DNA of 64,000 nt from JAPOUP01 sp965221405 (GTDB lineage: Bacteria > Pseudomonadota > Alphaproteobacteria > Rhodobacterales > Rhodobacteraceae): the NCBI GenBank assembly GCA_965221405.1, contig CBDCSE010000002.1, positions 496,001 through 560,000 on the forward strand, written 5' to 3'. Positions 17,824-26,892 of the stretch are shown piece after piece; position 1 is the first letter of the stretch; the number at the start of each line of letters is the position of its first letter. The notes beneath the pieces were generated by a model, which saw nothing but the letters and a program-made list of their open reading frames with translations, did not search any database and had not been told where the DNA came from. The translations under genes and the position numbers were made by a program.

Positions 17824-19557
17824 ATGACACGTTTTGGAACGATCGCGGCGGCGCTCGCGGCGGCCGCCGTTCTCGCGGGATGCGGCGGCGGGGGATTCGC
17901 ACCTCCCGCGAGGTCCGGCGACACCGGCGACACCCCCAGCAATACCGGGAACACGGGGAACAATGGAAACACCGGGAACACAGGAAACAATGGAAGCACA
18001 GGCAATACAGGAAACAATGGAAGCACGGGCAACAACGGCAACGGCGGAGACCTCGTCCCGGACCCCGACGGGGAGGCCACGCACGACTTCCTGATCGCCG
18101 CCATCACCAGATGGGACGCGGCGGCGGTGCGGCGGCTGATCGCGGCGGGGGCGGACCCGGACGGGCGCGACTCTCTCGGCGGCACGCCCCTGCACGCCGC
18201 GTCGACATTTCTGGGGACGCGCATCCCCGGGCAGGAGGAGGACGCGGTGGCCGTCTTCCGGGAACTGCTAGACGGAGGGGCGGACCCGAACCTGAACCAC
18301 CCCAACACGGCTAACACCACGCCACTGCACAACGTCCTCACCATTGCGGTCCTTGAAGTCGACCCGGAATTCTCGCTGGGATTGGGACACCTGGAGGTCC
18401 TGATAGACGTGGTCCGCCTGCTGCTCGACGCGGGCGCGGACCCGAACGCCCGCAACTCCAGCGGCGAAAGGCCCATTGACCTGGTCGAAAGCCTGGTTCG
18501 CGTTCAGCCATCCCCCCAGGAGGAAAGACTGTACCGGCGGCTGCTGCCCCTCCTCCAGAACGCCGGTGGCGGCGGCAACGGAAACGGCAGCCAGACCTGC
18601 CCCGCCGGACAGACCGGCACGCCGCCGGACTGCCGGTCCGGGGAACAGGCCCGGCGCGGGCCGGGCCACACGGACAATCTTGGACAGGCCCTTGACGCCC
18701 TGACGGCCCTTGACGCCAGGGCGCGGAGTTTCGGAGCGCCCAGACCGCTCGGCGCCATTTCGGGCTGCGTCGCGGCCGATCAGGACAGCTGCCGGGATTC
18801 CGGTCCGACGATCTTCGTCGCCAACGTGGGGCTGAGGCATCCGGGAGACCTGGGCTGGGTTCGCCCCAATGAGGTCAACCTCCGGAATCTCGTCGGCACG
18901 TTCCAGTCGGAAGAGATCGACTATACGCTGGGGGGATGGGGCGAGTGGTCCTATTTCTACACGACGACGGGCGAGGCCGTCTCCCAGAGCGGGAGATCGC
19001 AGCCAACGGAGCGGCATGGCGTTTTCCGGATCACCGAAGGGGATGGATGCGACAGTCCGGCCTCATGCCACCGGCATTACGTCGTGGCGCTGAGCGACGG
19101 CCTCCTCTATGAGGGCGTCCCGGGCGGAACCGCGACATACGAGGGCCACAGTTACGCTTCGGTGATCCGCGCCGACGCGAATCCCAACGCCGATTACGTC
19201 CTGGAACGGGAATCAACCTTCCTGGGGGACGCAAGACTGACCGTCGACTTTGACCGCGGCTCAGTCGACGCCCGGTTCAGTAATTTCAGGGCGAGGGGGA
19301 CCAACACCCCGGCGGAACTCGCGAACGGCGTCAGTTTTTCGGGAGTCCCGATGAGTGGAAACGGGGAATTCAGCCGTGAATCCGGGGGCCGATACATCAA
19401 TGGAGGGTTCTACGGGCCCGACAGCCAGGAAGCGGCGGGAACGTGGTTCGTCGACGGCACGAGTCCCTATCAACGGCAATGCGGGGACGGAGGCGCTGGC
19501 CTGTGCTATCAGGGCAGCGTCGTGATGGGCTCTTTCGGTGGGGCAAAGCAACGGTAG
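17824..19557 (+). CDS. Ankyrin-repeat lipoprotein fused to a TbpB-like barrel
   Basis: A 577-residue lipoprotein with an unusual order of parts: signal peptide with lipobox LAGC, a low-complexity Asn/Thr/Gly linker (about 38-75), ankyrin repeats (about 85-230), a Gly-rich spacer, then a TbpB-like barrel ending ISGGFYGPDSQE-type (here NGGFYGPDSQEAAG) and VMGSFGGAKQR. The ankyrin helices show as LIAAGADPDGRDSLGGTPLH, LLDGGADPNLNH and LLLDAGADPNARNSSGERPI. A Cys pair (CDSPASC) falls where relatives have C-x3-C. GAGGGAG precedes the ATG. A protein-binding role at the cell surface is inferred; no partner is known. Confidence 0.82.
   Translation: MTRFGTIAAALAAAAVLAGCGGGGFAPPARSGDTGDTPSNTGNTGNNGNTGNTGNNGSTGNTGNNGSTGNNGNGGDLVPDPDGEATHDFLIAAITRWDAAAVRRLIAAGADPDGRDSLGGTPLHAASTFLGTRIPGQEEDAVAVFRELLDGGADPNLNHPNTANTTPLHNVLTIAVLEVDPEFSLGLGHLEVLIDVVRLLLDAGADPNARNSSGERPIDLVESLVRVQPSPQEERLYRRLLPLLQNAGGGGNGNGSQTCPAGQTGTPPDCRSGEQARRGPGHTDNLGQALDALTALDARARSFGAPRPLGAISGCVAADQDSCRDSGPTIFVANVGLRHPGDLGWVRPNEVNLRNLVGTFQSEEIDYTLGGWGEWSYFYTTTGEAVSQSGRSQPTERHGVFRITEGDGCDSPASCHRHYVVALSDGLLYEGVPGGTATYEGHSYASVIRADANPNADYVLERESTFLGDARLTVDFDRGSVDARFSNFRARGTNTPAELANGVSFSGVPMSGNGEFSRESGGRYINGGFYGPDSQEAAGTWFVDGTSPYQRQCGDGGAGLCYQGSVVMGSFGGAKQR
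17941..18045 (+). repeat. Short tandem repeats encoding the Asn/Thr/Gly linker
   Basis: Degenerate 6-9 bp units (variants of aacaccggg and aacaatgga) are repeated about 15 times inside the ankyrin lipoprotein gene. Units are a multiple of three, so copy-number change would lengthen or shorten the linker without breaking the frame. Confidence 0.75.
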
Positions 19558-19578
19558 CTGACGGGAGGCGAAAGGTCC

Positions 19579-19602
19579 GGGGGCGGCGGTCACGCCGCCC
19601 CC
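19579..19602. terminator. Perfect 10-bp hairpin between lipoprotein genes
   Basis: GGGGGCGGCG (19579-19588), loop GTCA, then CGCCGCCCCC (19593-19602). There is no T run after it, so it is a terminator-like or mRNA-stabilising stem rather than a clear intrinsic terminator. Confidence 0.5.
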
Positions 19603-19631
19603 TCGTATGGGGGAACGAAAGGAGCGATGCG

Positions 19632-20633
19632 ATGGGAATCCCCAAAGCGTTTATGCCCGCCGTCACGCTGGCGGCCGCGCTGGCCCTGGCCGGATGCGGC
19701 GGGGGAGGCGGCGGCGGTGGAGTTGACGCGTCTCCCGGAGTTTCAGTGCCCGAGCGTGAGGCGCCCGAGACCGGGTCACCTCCAGGTCAGGGTGACGTCC
19801 CTCCCGGAGGTCCGGTTTCCCAGCCGCCCGAAGCGGAGGTGGCGGAGCCCCCAGAGACCGAGCCGCTCCCGAACCGGGAGGAAAACCCCGACGGCCGGCC
19901 GGAAATCAATTCTCCCACCGTCATTTTCGATCCGATCCCCTCATTCTGCGACCGATTTCCGTCCCTGTCGCAATGCCAGGAAGACGATACCATTCCGGGC
20001 GACGCCGCCGAAACGGTGAATCTGTCGGGTCCCGCGACCCTCGCCGACCATGGATCTTATAGAAGAACGGGGACGGCGACATATTCCCAGACCTCAACGT
20101 CCGTATGCGTGCCGGGCCCGTGCACGAACCGGTTCCCCGGAACCTTTCAGGGGACCCGGACGGCCTACGGCTACAGTGAGTGGGGCTTCTGGGCGCGTGT
20201 CGGCGGGGCGACCCTATTCCGCGCGGACATAAGGCGCTCCGACGACGTTTTCTCTCCCGGGAACGTCCGGCACGTGGAGGGATCGAGGAGCGGATCCCGC
20301 CCCACGGGCGGCGCGGCGGCGACCTGGACGGGCCACGTACGGGCCTACGAGGCCCATCCGGACACCTACGGGACGCCCGTCGAGGGCACGGCCCGCCTGT
20401 CCGTCGATTTCGGCGGCTCCACGCTGTCGGCCGATCTCACCGGATTCAGCCGGGGGCATCCGGACCTGTCCTGGAGCTTGGTGCGGATCGGCCCTCGGGG
20501 AGAGTTCAGCCAGGGCCCCGACCGGTCAACGACGCCGGCGATCAGCGGCGCGTTCTACGGCGCGGAGCATCAGGGCGTCGCCGGCAGGTTCTCAAGCGCG
20601 ACGCTCGATGGCGTGTTCGGCGCGGCCAGATGA
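19632..20633 (+). CDS. TbpB-like barrel lipoprotein, Pro-rich linker form
   Basis: A 333-residue lipoprotein. Signal peptide and lipobox LAGC are followed by a poly-Gly run, a Pro/Glu-rich linker (about 30-100), then a short barrel domain with a Cys pair (CVPGPC), EWGFWARVGGATLFRAD, GTARLSVDFGGSTLSADL and the ending SGAFYGAEHQGVAGRF plus DGVFGAAR. The ATG at 19632 is chosen by the signal peptide and the AAGGAG site; the open frame begins 189 bp earlier inside the previous gene. It is the last gene of the left arm before the mobile-element block. Substrate unknown. Confidence 0.8.
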   Translation: MGIPKAFMPAVTLAAALALAGCGGGGGGGGVDASPGVSVPEREAPETGSPPGQGDVPPGGPVSQPPEAEVAEPPETEPLPNREENPDGRPEINSPTVIFDPIPSFCDRFPSLSQCQEDDTIPGDAAETVNLSGPATLADHGSYRRTGTATYSQTSTSVCVPGPCTNRFPGTFQGTRTAYGYSEWGFWARVGGATLFRADIRRSDDVFSPGNVRHVEGSRSGSRPTGGAAATWTGHVRAYEAHPDTYGTPVEGTARLSVDFGGSTLSADLTGFSRGHPDLSWSLVRIGPRGEFSQGPDRSTTPAISGAFYGAEHQGVAGRFSSATLDGVFGAAR

Positions 20634-20683
20634 ACAACAGGGGTGAAGGACAAATGATGATGCGACTCACTAGTGTCCCAATG

Positions 20684-20979
20684 TTAGTCGAACAATTTCA
20701 GCTGCTTATCGAGATCAGGCTGTGGTTTCTGAAGTGGGTCATTTCCAGGCAGTTGATTCGGCGGTGTTTTCCCGAACGGGGTAACGCCCAGGATCCGTAG
20801 GATTGTGTGGAGGCCCGCGTCCAGTTTGAGGCGCCTGCGAATGATCGCCGCCAGGACATGGACGGATACGGCGATCCGGATCCGGCTTCTGGCGGCGTTT
20901 TCCGATGTTCCGGAGAACGACCTGGTTTTCAGGTTTTGCCTGATCCACCTGAAGAAAAGTTCCACCTGCCACCTGGAAC
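20684..20979 (-). pseudogene. IS4-family transposase, C-terminal remnant
   Basis: The last 98 or so residues of an IS4-type DDE transposase: WQVELFFRWIRQNLKTRSF, the catalytic-Glu region, then ENAARSRIRIAVSVHVLAAI and the tail DKQLKLFD. The gene is cut exactly at the end of the IS66-type element (20980). The N-terminal part is not found on the far side at 26915, so the break is not a simple insertion. Confidence 0.85.
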
Positions 20980-21001
20980 GTAAGCGGTTAAAGCACGACG
21001 T
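20980..21001 (+). repeat. IS66-type terminal inverted repeat, left
   Basis: 22 bp starting GTAAGCGGTTAAAG, an exact reverse complement of 26893-26914. Confidence 0.85.
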
Positions 21002-21176
21002 CACGGCCCGGGCCGGGCCGGATTTCCGTTTGACACTATGGCCGGCCCGCTCCATCCACCTGCCGTCGGGGCGGATCACTTCGGAGGCGGCGATGGCGGC
21101 ATGGTACGGGCCCAAGGGGACGACGGGGCTCAGCCAGGCGACCGTCGCGGCGATGCCGCCCCATGACTACGTTGAT

Positions 21177-21419
21177 TCATAATGACCACCTCAGTATGTC
21201 GTTGATTTCAAGTGTAGTTTTCTGCCGCACATTGTGATAACGCTCCTTTTCTCGACACTCTGGCCGATCTCCCCGGCGATCCGGGGTCAGGATTTTGCGT
21301 CCGGGCGGATTTCCGATCGCCGAACGCGGTCTTCGACGGGGTGCTTCCGGCCCGGCGGCGGCCGAATTCGCCGCGACGGTCGCCGCACCCCTGCCCAACT
21401 CCACTGGACTCCGCGACAT
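21177..21419 (-). CDS. Small hypothetical protein downstream of the recombinase
   Basis: An 80-residue open frame starting 10 bases after the recombinase stop, with a well-placed AGGAG five bases before the ATG, so it could be translated as the last cistron. It is rich in Arg, Pro and Ala in the first half and more polar toward NVRQKTTLEINDILRWSL at the end. No family was recognised. It lies between the recombinase and the left end of the IS66-type element. It may be real cargo or a chance frame in GC-rich DNA. Confidence 0.4.
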   Translation of the reverse strand: MSRSPVELGRGAATVAANSAAAGPEAPRRRPRSAIGNPPGRKILTPDRRGDRPECREKERYHNVRQKTTLEINDILRWSL

Positions 21420-21429
21420 GACGGCTCCT

Positions 21430-23433
21430 TCAGCTTTTGCGGGACTCCCCGCGGCCTGGCGGTGGCTGTTCCTCGTCTTCGAACAGCGCCAGTTGACGCG
21501 TTTCCGGCCGCTCGCCCGCGCGCAGGCGCCCGACATCGGCGGCGGAGACGATCCAGGGCGCCCCTGGGCACGGCTGCCGTGCGGGCAGGCGTCCGTCCCG
21601 GATCAGGCGGCGCGCCTTCTGGTAGTTGACCCCCAGGGCCGCGGCGGCCTCGCTCAAAGTCATTTCGCCGCGCGTCTCCCGCTCGCCCTCACGGTAGAAC
21701 GGGATGCCGCGCCTGTTGCGGAAGCCGCAGACGCTTGCCTTTCTCCAGCCGTTGCCCTTGCCGGTACGACGTCCCAGCCGGTTGGGCAACGCCGCGATCG
21801 CCATGTCCGGCATATGTCGCGCCAGTTCCGTGATCAGGGCTCCGGTCCCGGCATCGGTCACGTGGCGATGCCGGCCCGTGGCTCTCCTGGCGACGAACAG
21901 TTCCGTATGGTCGCCGCCGCGCCAGTGCAGCAGCAGCCTGACCCGCCTGTCCCCACACCAGACGACGGCTTCCTCGATCGCGGCGCGCAGGATGCGCTTG
22001 CGGGTCTCCGCGGTGACGCCCTCATGGTTCCAGGCCCGCTCGGGATCGGCGCCGAGCCGCAGGCACGCTTCCCGCTCCCCTTCATCCATTCCCATGTCCG
22101 CGCAGGCCTCGCGCGCATGTTCCAAGGCGGCCCCGACGCCCCGCACCGCAACCAGGCGCCCGTTCCACCGGCGCTCCAGTTCGCCCGCCACCTGCCGGTT
22201 CGCCGGATCGACGGCATCGTACTGCCGCCACGCGCGATCGGCCTCGTAGCGCGCGCGCTCAAGCGCGATCCCGTGCTGGCGAACCGCCTCCGACCCCGTC
22301 CCGGCATCGTCTTCGGTGACGCGGAGCGCCGCCTCCAGGCCGACCGGCCCGGGAACGCGGAGGATCTCCCCGCCGACCGCATCGTCCGCGGGGGCGCCGC
22401 CGAACGGGATGCACTTCGGCTCGTTGTGGTCGATCACCCCCGAGCTGCAGATGTAGCGCGGCACGGCGCCGCGAACCGCGCCGCGCCTTCCCGAGGGCAT
22501 CATCTTCGTGCTGTTGTCTGCGATCACGCGCCGGTTCCGTTCGTAGGTCTCCAGGCTGATATAGCCCTCATGGCTGTCCGGGATGAAGACCTGCCAGCCG
22601 TCCCGGTCGCTGACCACCCTGCGCACGGTCCTCCTCTCCCCGCCGCGGAGTTCGACCCGGCTCTCGGTCCGGCCGTACGCATAGGCGCCGGCGTAGACCG
22701 GATTGGTCAGGATCCCGTGAACCCGCGCATGGTTCGGCAACCGCCATCGCAGCTCACTCTCGCCCGTCGGCCGTGACGGCAGCTCGAGACCCTCGTCGTG
22801 GAACCAGAGATGGACCTGCCGGACGCTCTGCATCTCGTCGAACCTGCGGAAGACGAGCCCGATCGCCTCGCGGACACGCAGGTCCGGGTCCTTCTCGACC
22901 GCGTTCCCGCCGACGCGCCGGTATCCCGCCGACACCGCCAGGAACAGCTCGCCGCGCGCCGCCTTGCGGTTGCGTCCCTCGATCGAACGCCTGCGCATGT
23001 TCGCGAGTTCAAGTTCCGACATGGTTCCGTGCATCCCGAGCACCATCCTGTCCGTCGGCAGGCGGGGGTCGTAGACCGTCTGCTCGTCGGCCAGCAGGCA
23101 GCCGACGACACCGCAGAACTCGAGCAGGGTATGCCACTCCCGGCCGTTCCTGGAAAGCCTTGTCGCGTCCACCGACAGGATGATGCCGACTTCCCTGGCG
23201 CAGACGGCGTCGGGCATGGTCCTGAAGCCGGGCCGGCTGGCGCCGCCGCTGCCCGACAGGCCGAGATCCTGGTCAATGAAGGTGACGTCGGCCCAGCCGA
23301 GTGCCCTGGCGCGGGCCCTGAGCCCGTACTGCCACTCCCGGCTCCCCGTGTTGTGGCGCACCTGATATTCGGAAGACTGGCGCACGTACACGATCGCCCT
23401 TCGCGCGAGATGGTCAGGCGTTATCCTGTTCAT
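21430..23433 (-). CDS. Large serine recombinase with a reduced zinc ribbon
   Basis: A 667-residue large serine recombinase. The resolvase domain has the catalytic Ser in AIVYVRQSSEYQ, DLGLSGSGGASRPG, and DATRLSRNGREWH; the recombinase domain follows (GYRRVGGNAVEKDPD). Where relatives carry a zinc ribbon with two Cys pairs, this protein goes from GRRGAVRGAVPRYICSS to NEPKCIPFGG, so only one pair remains. The C-terminus holds an excisionase-like helix-turn-helix (LSEAAAALGVNYQKARRLI). The ATG at 23433 has GGAGG; longer frames upstream are not family-like. It may mobilise or invert DNA; activity is doubtful with half a ribbon. Confidence 0.85.
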   Translation of the reverse strand: MNRITPDHLARRAIVYVRQSSEYQVRHNTGSREWQYGLRARARALGWADVTFIDQDLGLSGSGGASRPGFRTMPDAVCAREVGIILSVDATRLSRNGREWHTLLEFCGVVGCLLADEQTVYDPRLPTDRMVLGMHGTMSELELANMRRRSIEGRNRKAARGELFLAVSAGYRRVGGNAVEKDPDLRVREAIGLVFRRFDEMQSVRQVHLWFHDEGLELPSRPTGESELRWRLPNHARVHGILTNPVYAGAYAYGRTESRVELRGGERRTVRRVVSDRDGWQVFIPDSHEGYISLETYERNRRVIADNSTKMMPSGRRGAVRGAVPRYICSSGVIDHNEPKCIPFGGAPADDAVGGEILRVPGPVGLEAALRVTEDDAGTGSEAVRQHGIALERARYEADRAWRQYDAVDPANRQVAGELERRWNGRLVAVRGVGAALEHAREACADMGMDEGEREACLRLGADPERAWNHEGVTAETRKRILRAAIEEAVVWCGDRRVRLLLHWRGGDHTELFVARRATGRHRHVTDAGTGALITELARHMPDMAIAALPNRLGRRTGKGNGWRKASVCGFRNRRGIPFYREGERETRGEMTLSEAAAALGVNYQKARRLIRDGRLPARQPCPGAPWIVSAADVGRLRAGERPETRQLALFEDEEQPPPGRGESRKS

Positions 23434-23593
23434 GTCCGCCTCCCTCGCCCGCCGCGCGGCTCGTCGCCGCCTCCCGGACCAGCCGCGCCACAAGCGCCAG
23501 CAGTTCCGTCTTCCGGTCCCCCTCCAGGACATTGCGGGGGCCGTCCGGCCCGAACAGCCGCCCCTGTCGTGTCGTTCGCCTGTCTCGCTTCAT
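23414..23593 (-). CDS. Small ORF overlapping the recombinase start
   Basis: A 59-residue frame (below usual ORF-length cut-offs) with an excellent ribosome site GGAGG five bases before ATG 23593. It overlaps the recombinase start by 20 bp, suggesting translational coupling. The sequence is charged and helical: MKRDRRTTRQGRLFGPDG, then DRKTELLALVARLVREAA. No family recognised; possibly a DNA-binding or regulatory partner. It shares DNA with the 23430-23804 frame, so at most one of the two is likely authentic over the overlap. Confidence 0.45.
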   Translation of the reverse strand: MKRDRRTTRQGRLFGPDGPRNVLEGDRKTELLALVARLVREAATSRAAGEGGGHEQDNA

Positions 23594-23804
23594 CGTCGCC
23601 TCCGTCGTCTGCAGGGTTGGAGACGACAGTATCGACGATCATGCGCAGGTCCGACAAAGCCTCGCGCGCGAGCCTCGGATGGTCACGCACCGCCCAGACG
23701 GCCGATTCCGGCCGGGTCATCCATTCGCGAACCGCCAACGTACGGCCGCTTGACAGCAGGCGGACATAAAGATTGTCGCCGGACGGGGACGGGCGGCGTT
23801 GCAT
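23430..23804 (-). CDS. Hypothetical protein upstream of the recombinase
   Basis: A 124-residue frame whose first two thirds look like a real protein (PSPSGDNLYVRLLSSGRTL, AVWAVRDHPRLAREALSDLR), then turns Gly/Ala/Pro-rich. Its stop overlaps the recombinase ATG (ATGA). A GGTGGAG site precedes ATG 23804. No family recognised. The tail overlaps the 59-residue ORF at 23414-23593 in another frame, which suggests that the original gene ended earlier and has lost its stop, or that one frame is spurious. Confidence 0.4.
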   Translation of the reverse strand: MQRRPSPSGDNLYVRLLSSGRTLAVREWMTRPESAVWAVRDHPRLAREALSDLRMIVDTVVSNPADDGGDDEARQANDTTGAAVRAGRPPQCPGGGPEDGTAGACGAAGPGGGDEPRGGRGRRT

Positions 23805-23890
23805 CAACTCCACCTTCTCGCCGGCACAGGGATGAAAGCGGTAATGAATCGTGAGCTCGGAAGCGTGATCATGGGCAGTATGCCGGGACG

Positions 23891-24544
23891 TTGGACGTGT
23901 ACATCGGGCCGTTCCCCGGGGGCGGCGCGATCATGAGGCGCAGGCCGCCCGCGCGGCGCAGCATCGGCGTCGACCCCGACCGCCGGGCGGTCGACGGCTT
24001 CAGATGCGGCTACCCGGTCGAGCTCCACCAGGGCTGCGCGCTGCGCTTCCCCGGGACGTTCCCCTTCCAGGGCCGCGAGCCGGTCTACCGCGACCCGCCC
24101 TACGTGCTGTCGACGCGCAGGGGGCCGCGCCGCCATCGCTTCGACTGCACGGACGACGACCATGTCGCGCCTGCCGGCATCCTGAGGTCGCTGCCCTGCC
24201 GGGTGATGGTCTCCGGCCATCCCTCGGCGCTCTGCGACGCGCACCTGGACGGCTGGCGCCCGCCCGAGGTCCAGGCCAGCAGCCAGGCCTGCGCCGTCAC
24301 CGGGAAGCTGTGGCCCGACTTCGGGCCGGACCGGCCGCACTGGCACACCTGCGCGGGCAGGAACTTCACCGACCGCCAGAGGATCAGGCGCAGCGCCGCG
24401 AGCCGGGCGCGGCGCTACCGCGCGATGCCGCCGGCCGGGCGGCTCGCGGTGCCGGCCGCCGTCATGGCCGTCGAGGCCGGGGAACGGGCGCGTCGTCCGA
24501 TGTCCGCGCGGCCGGGGATCCCGTCCGGGACCTGTCCCGCCTGA
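23891..24544 (+). pseudogene. D12-class DNA adenine methylase, N-terminally truncated
   Basis: About 217 residues resembling Dam/D12-class N6-adenine methyltransferases: VYIGPFPGGGAIM in place of the SAM-binding YxEPFxGGGA, the catalytic VYRDPPYVLSTRR (DPPY), LRSLPCRVMVSGHPSALCD and GRNFTDRQRIRR. The first motif (usually PYxGxK) and the N-terminal 20-30 residues are missing; the frame opens at a TTG. The C-terminus runs into the start of tnpC. It sits inside the IS66-type element between the recombinase and tnpC. Methylation of host or element DNA was probably its role; in this form it is likely inactive. Confidence 0.65.
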
Positions 24545-26130
24545 TCGGTGACGGCGCGCTGCCGCCCAAGGCCGGGAAGCCGCCCGCGTCGCTGATCGGG
24601 CTGGCCGGGCGTCTGGCGGCGGACAACGCAGGGATGGCCGGGACGGTCGCCGCCCGGGAAAGGCGGATCGCCGGGCGCGCGGCGCAGCCCGCCGCGCTGA
24701 CCGCCCGGATCGCGCAGCCGCGGCGCGACCTGTACGGCCCGCGCCCGGAACGGCACGGGGCGGGCGGGGACGGCGCCGACGGCGAGGAAGGTTCCGGGGC
24801 CAGGGACAGGCGGCCCGGAGGCAGGCCCGGCCGCAGGAAGGGGCGCGGCGATTCGGCCAACGGCACCGGACTGCGCTTCGACGGGAACGCCCCCGTGACC
24901 GGCATCACCGTGACGCCGCCCGGAGACCGGGAGCCTGCCGGAGGACGGCTACGGGGTGATCTCCGGGCGCGTCCACTGCCGGGTCGCCGCGCCCGGCTGG
25001 CGGCACGTGGTCATCCGCCACCATCACCTCAGGGCGAGGATCCGCGGGACCGGCGCCCCCGTCGGCGCCCCGGCGCGCGGGAGCGTGTCCAGGAACGGCC
25101 GCGCCGACGTCTCGTTCGTCGCGGGGATGCCCATCGACAGGTTCCAGTGGCACCTGCCCCCGCACCGCCAGCACAGGATGCTGGCCGCCGCGGGCATCAC
25201 CGTCAGCCGCGGCCCGACGGGCCAGTGGGCCAACCGGGCGGTCGCGCTCCCGGGCCGGTCCACGACGGGCGGTGGCGTTCGGTGCCGGGAGCGCCGTCAT
25301 ACAGACGGCCGGGACGCTGATCCGGGCCGGACGGCACCCGGGCAGGCCGGGAAGCATGAGGAGGGGATACCTGTGGCCGGTGCCCGGCGACCGGGGCGGG
25401 GTGGTGTTCCCCTTCGCCACGTCCCGCCGGCACGGGCACGCCGCCGGGTTCCCCGTCGGGTGCTCCGGAACCCTCGTGAGCGACGGCTACGGCGCCTGCG
25501 GGGCCCATTTCGCGGCGCGCGGCGGCGCGGTCACCCACCAGGGGTGCCGGGTCCACACCCGCCGCAACTTCCGGGAGCGGAGGGACGATCACCCGGAGAT
25601 GGCCGGGGAGGCGCTGGCGCTGACCGGCGCCATCCACCGGACCGGGGAGGGGATCAGGGGCCGTCCGACGGACGGGCGGCTGGTGGCGCGGCGGACCCGC
25701 TCGCGCGCGGCGGTCGACAGGTTCCGGGACCGGTGCGGGCGTACGCTGGAGGATCCGGCGACGGCGCCCAGGCACCCGATCCGCAGGGCGATCGCCCACC
25801 CCGTCGGGCGACGGGCCACGCTGGAGGCGTTCCTGGTCGATCCCGACGTGCCGCCGGACACGAACCGGGTCGAGAACAAATTGCGCGGCGCGAAGCTCGG
25901 CCAGCGCAACTGGCTGTTTTGCTGGACGGAGCTGGGGGCGGAGCACGCGGGGATCATGAACGCCATGTTCGCCACCTGCCGGATGCAGGGCGTCGACGCC
26001 CGCGTCTGGCTGATCGACGTGCCGCTGCGGATCGACAGCCACCCCGCCAGCCGGGCCGGCGGGCTGACGCCGAGGCGCTGGAAGGAACCGTTTGCCCACG
26101 CCCCGATGACGTCCGACGTCGCGGCCGCCA
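24486..26130 (+). pseudogene. IS66-type transposase TnpC, frameshifted
   Basis: TnpC spread over three frames. N-terminal coiled region GDGALPPKAGKPPASLIGLA in frame 1; from about 24930 frame 2 gives LPEDGYGVISGRVHCRVAAP and ADVSFVAGMPIDRFQWHLP; from about 25270 frame 3 gives MRRGYLWPVPGDRG, LVSDGYGACG, CRVHTRRNF, DTNRVENKLRGAKLGQRNW. Of the DDE triad, the first Asp is gone (IQTAGT where relatives have MDET), while the second (SDGY) and the Glu (RVEN) remain. The reading direction is opposite to tnpA and tnpB. Endpoints are approximate. Confidence 0.8.
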
Positions 26131-26146
26131 CGGCCGGACTGCGGCT

Positions 26147-26513
26147 TCAGGCCGCCACGGGGACGGCATGGCGCCTGCGGTGGCGCCGGACGGTGATGCC
26201 GGCCGGTCCCGTCCAGGAGCGCCGCGGGCCCGGTCCGCGACAGCGACAGCGACCTGCGCCCCGGCGCCGGCGCCGGGGGCGAGGCGAACAGGCCCCGCTC
26301 CAGGCGCCTGGCCCGGACGAGGTACCCGCCATGCCCGGAGCCGAGAACCTTCACCATCGTCCGGCGGCGGTTGACGAACACGTACCAGCGCCCGCTGGCG
26401 GGGTTCTCCCCGGGACGGGTCGCGACCAGCGCGACCGGCCCGTCGAAGCTGCGGCGCATGTCCGTCGGCTCCACCGCCAGCCAGATGCCGCCCGCCGGCC
26501 AGCTGCCGGGCAT
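26147..26513 (-). pseudogene. IS66 accessory protein TnpB, frameshifted
   Basis: IS66 Orf2/TnpB: MPGSWPAGGIWLAVEPTDMR, then GRWYVFVNRRRTMVKVLG and GGYLVRARRLERGLF. The end shifts frame near 26195 to reach HRRRHAVPVAA and a stop at 26147. The ATG (26511-26513) overlaps the tnpA stop by one base, showing original coupling. TnpB is needed together with TnpA and TnpC for transposition; the exact biochemical role is not established. Confidence 0.75.
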
Positions 26514-26815
26514 CAGGACCGCCGCACGCGGAGCGTGACGCCGTCGCGGGGCGAAAGCCCGGCGTCCCAGCCCGGCCCCGCCCCCGCCGCGATCCCGGCG
26601 AAGCCGCCGGGCCTGCCCGCGGTCGCCGCGGCGGCGGGACCGTACCTTTGTCGCCAGCTCCGGAACGTCCCGGCCGGCACCCCCCTGGCTTCGCGGAAGT
26701 CGGCCTGCGTGCCGTCCCAATGCCCGAACTCCGCCATCAGGGCCAGGCGATCGGCCTCGCTCCAAAGCTTCCGGGCGAAGCCGCCAACAGCCATCGTCGG
26801 TGCATCGTCTGTCAT
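26513..26815 (-). CDS. IS66 accessory protein TnpA
   Basis: A 100-residue IS66 Orf1/TnpA protein with a helix-turn-helix-like N-terminal half: GFARKLWSEADRLALMAEF, then TQADFREARGVPAGTFRSWRQRYG. It lies nearest the right terminal repeat, as tnpA normally does. The frame is intact and coupled to tnpB. The C-terminal third is Gly/Ala-rich. With tnpB and tnpC broken, it is probably without function now. Confidence 0.75.
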   Translation of the reverse strand: MTDDAPTMAVGGFARKLWSEADRLALMAEFGHWDGTQADFREARGVPAGTFRSWRQRYGPAAAATAGRPGGFAGIAAGAGPGWDAGLSPRDGVTLRVRRS

Positions 26816-26892
26816 GAAGTAACCTCCGGTCAGGGTGAATGGACCGGAAGATGCTCTCGCGCGAGGGCCGGCGAAATCAAGACGCGGGCGGA

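Noticed and set aside
17941..18045. Possible CRISPR-like array
   Set aside because: Units are 6-9 bp, degenerate, without spacers, and code in frame for a lipoprotein linker.
24004..25320. 438-codon plus-strand frame read as one protein
   Set aside because: It joins antisense-like Dam sequence to part of TnpC. The true proteins are in other frames on either side of its middle.
25203..26765. 520-codon minus-strand frame
   Set aside because: Only its first part (TnpB) is protein-like. The rest is antisense to the recognisable TnpC on the plus strand.
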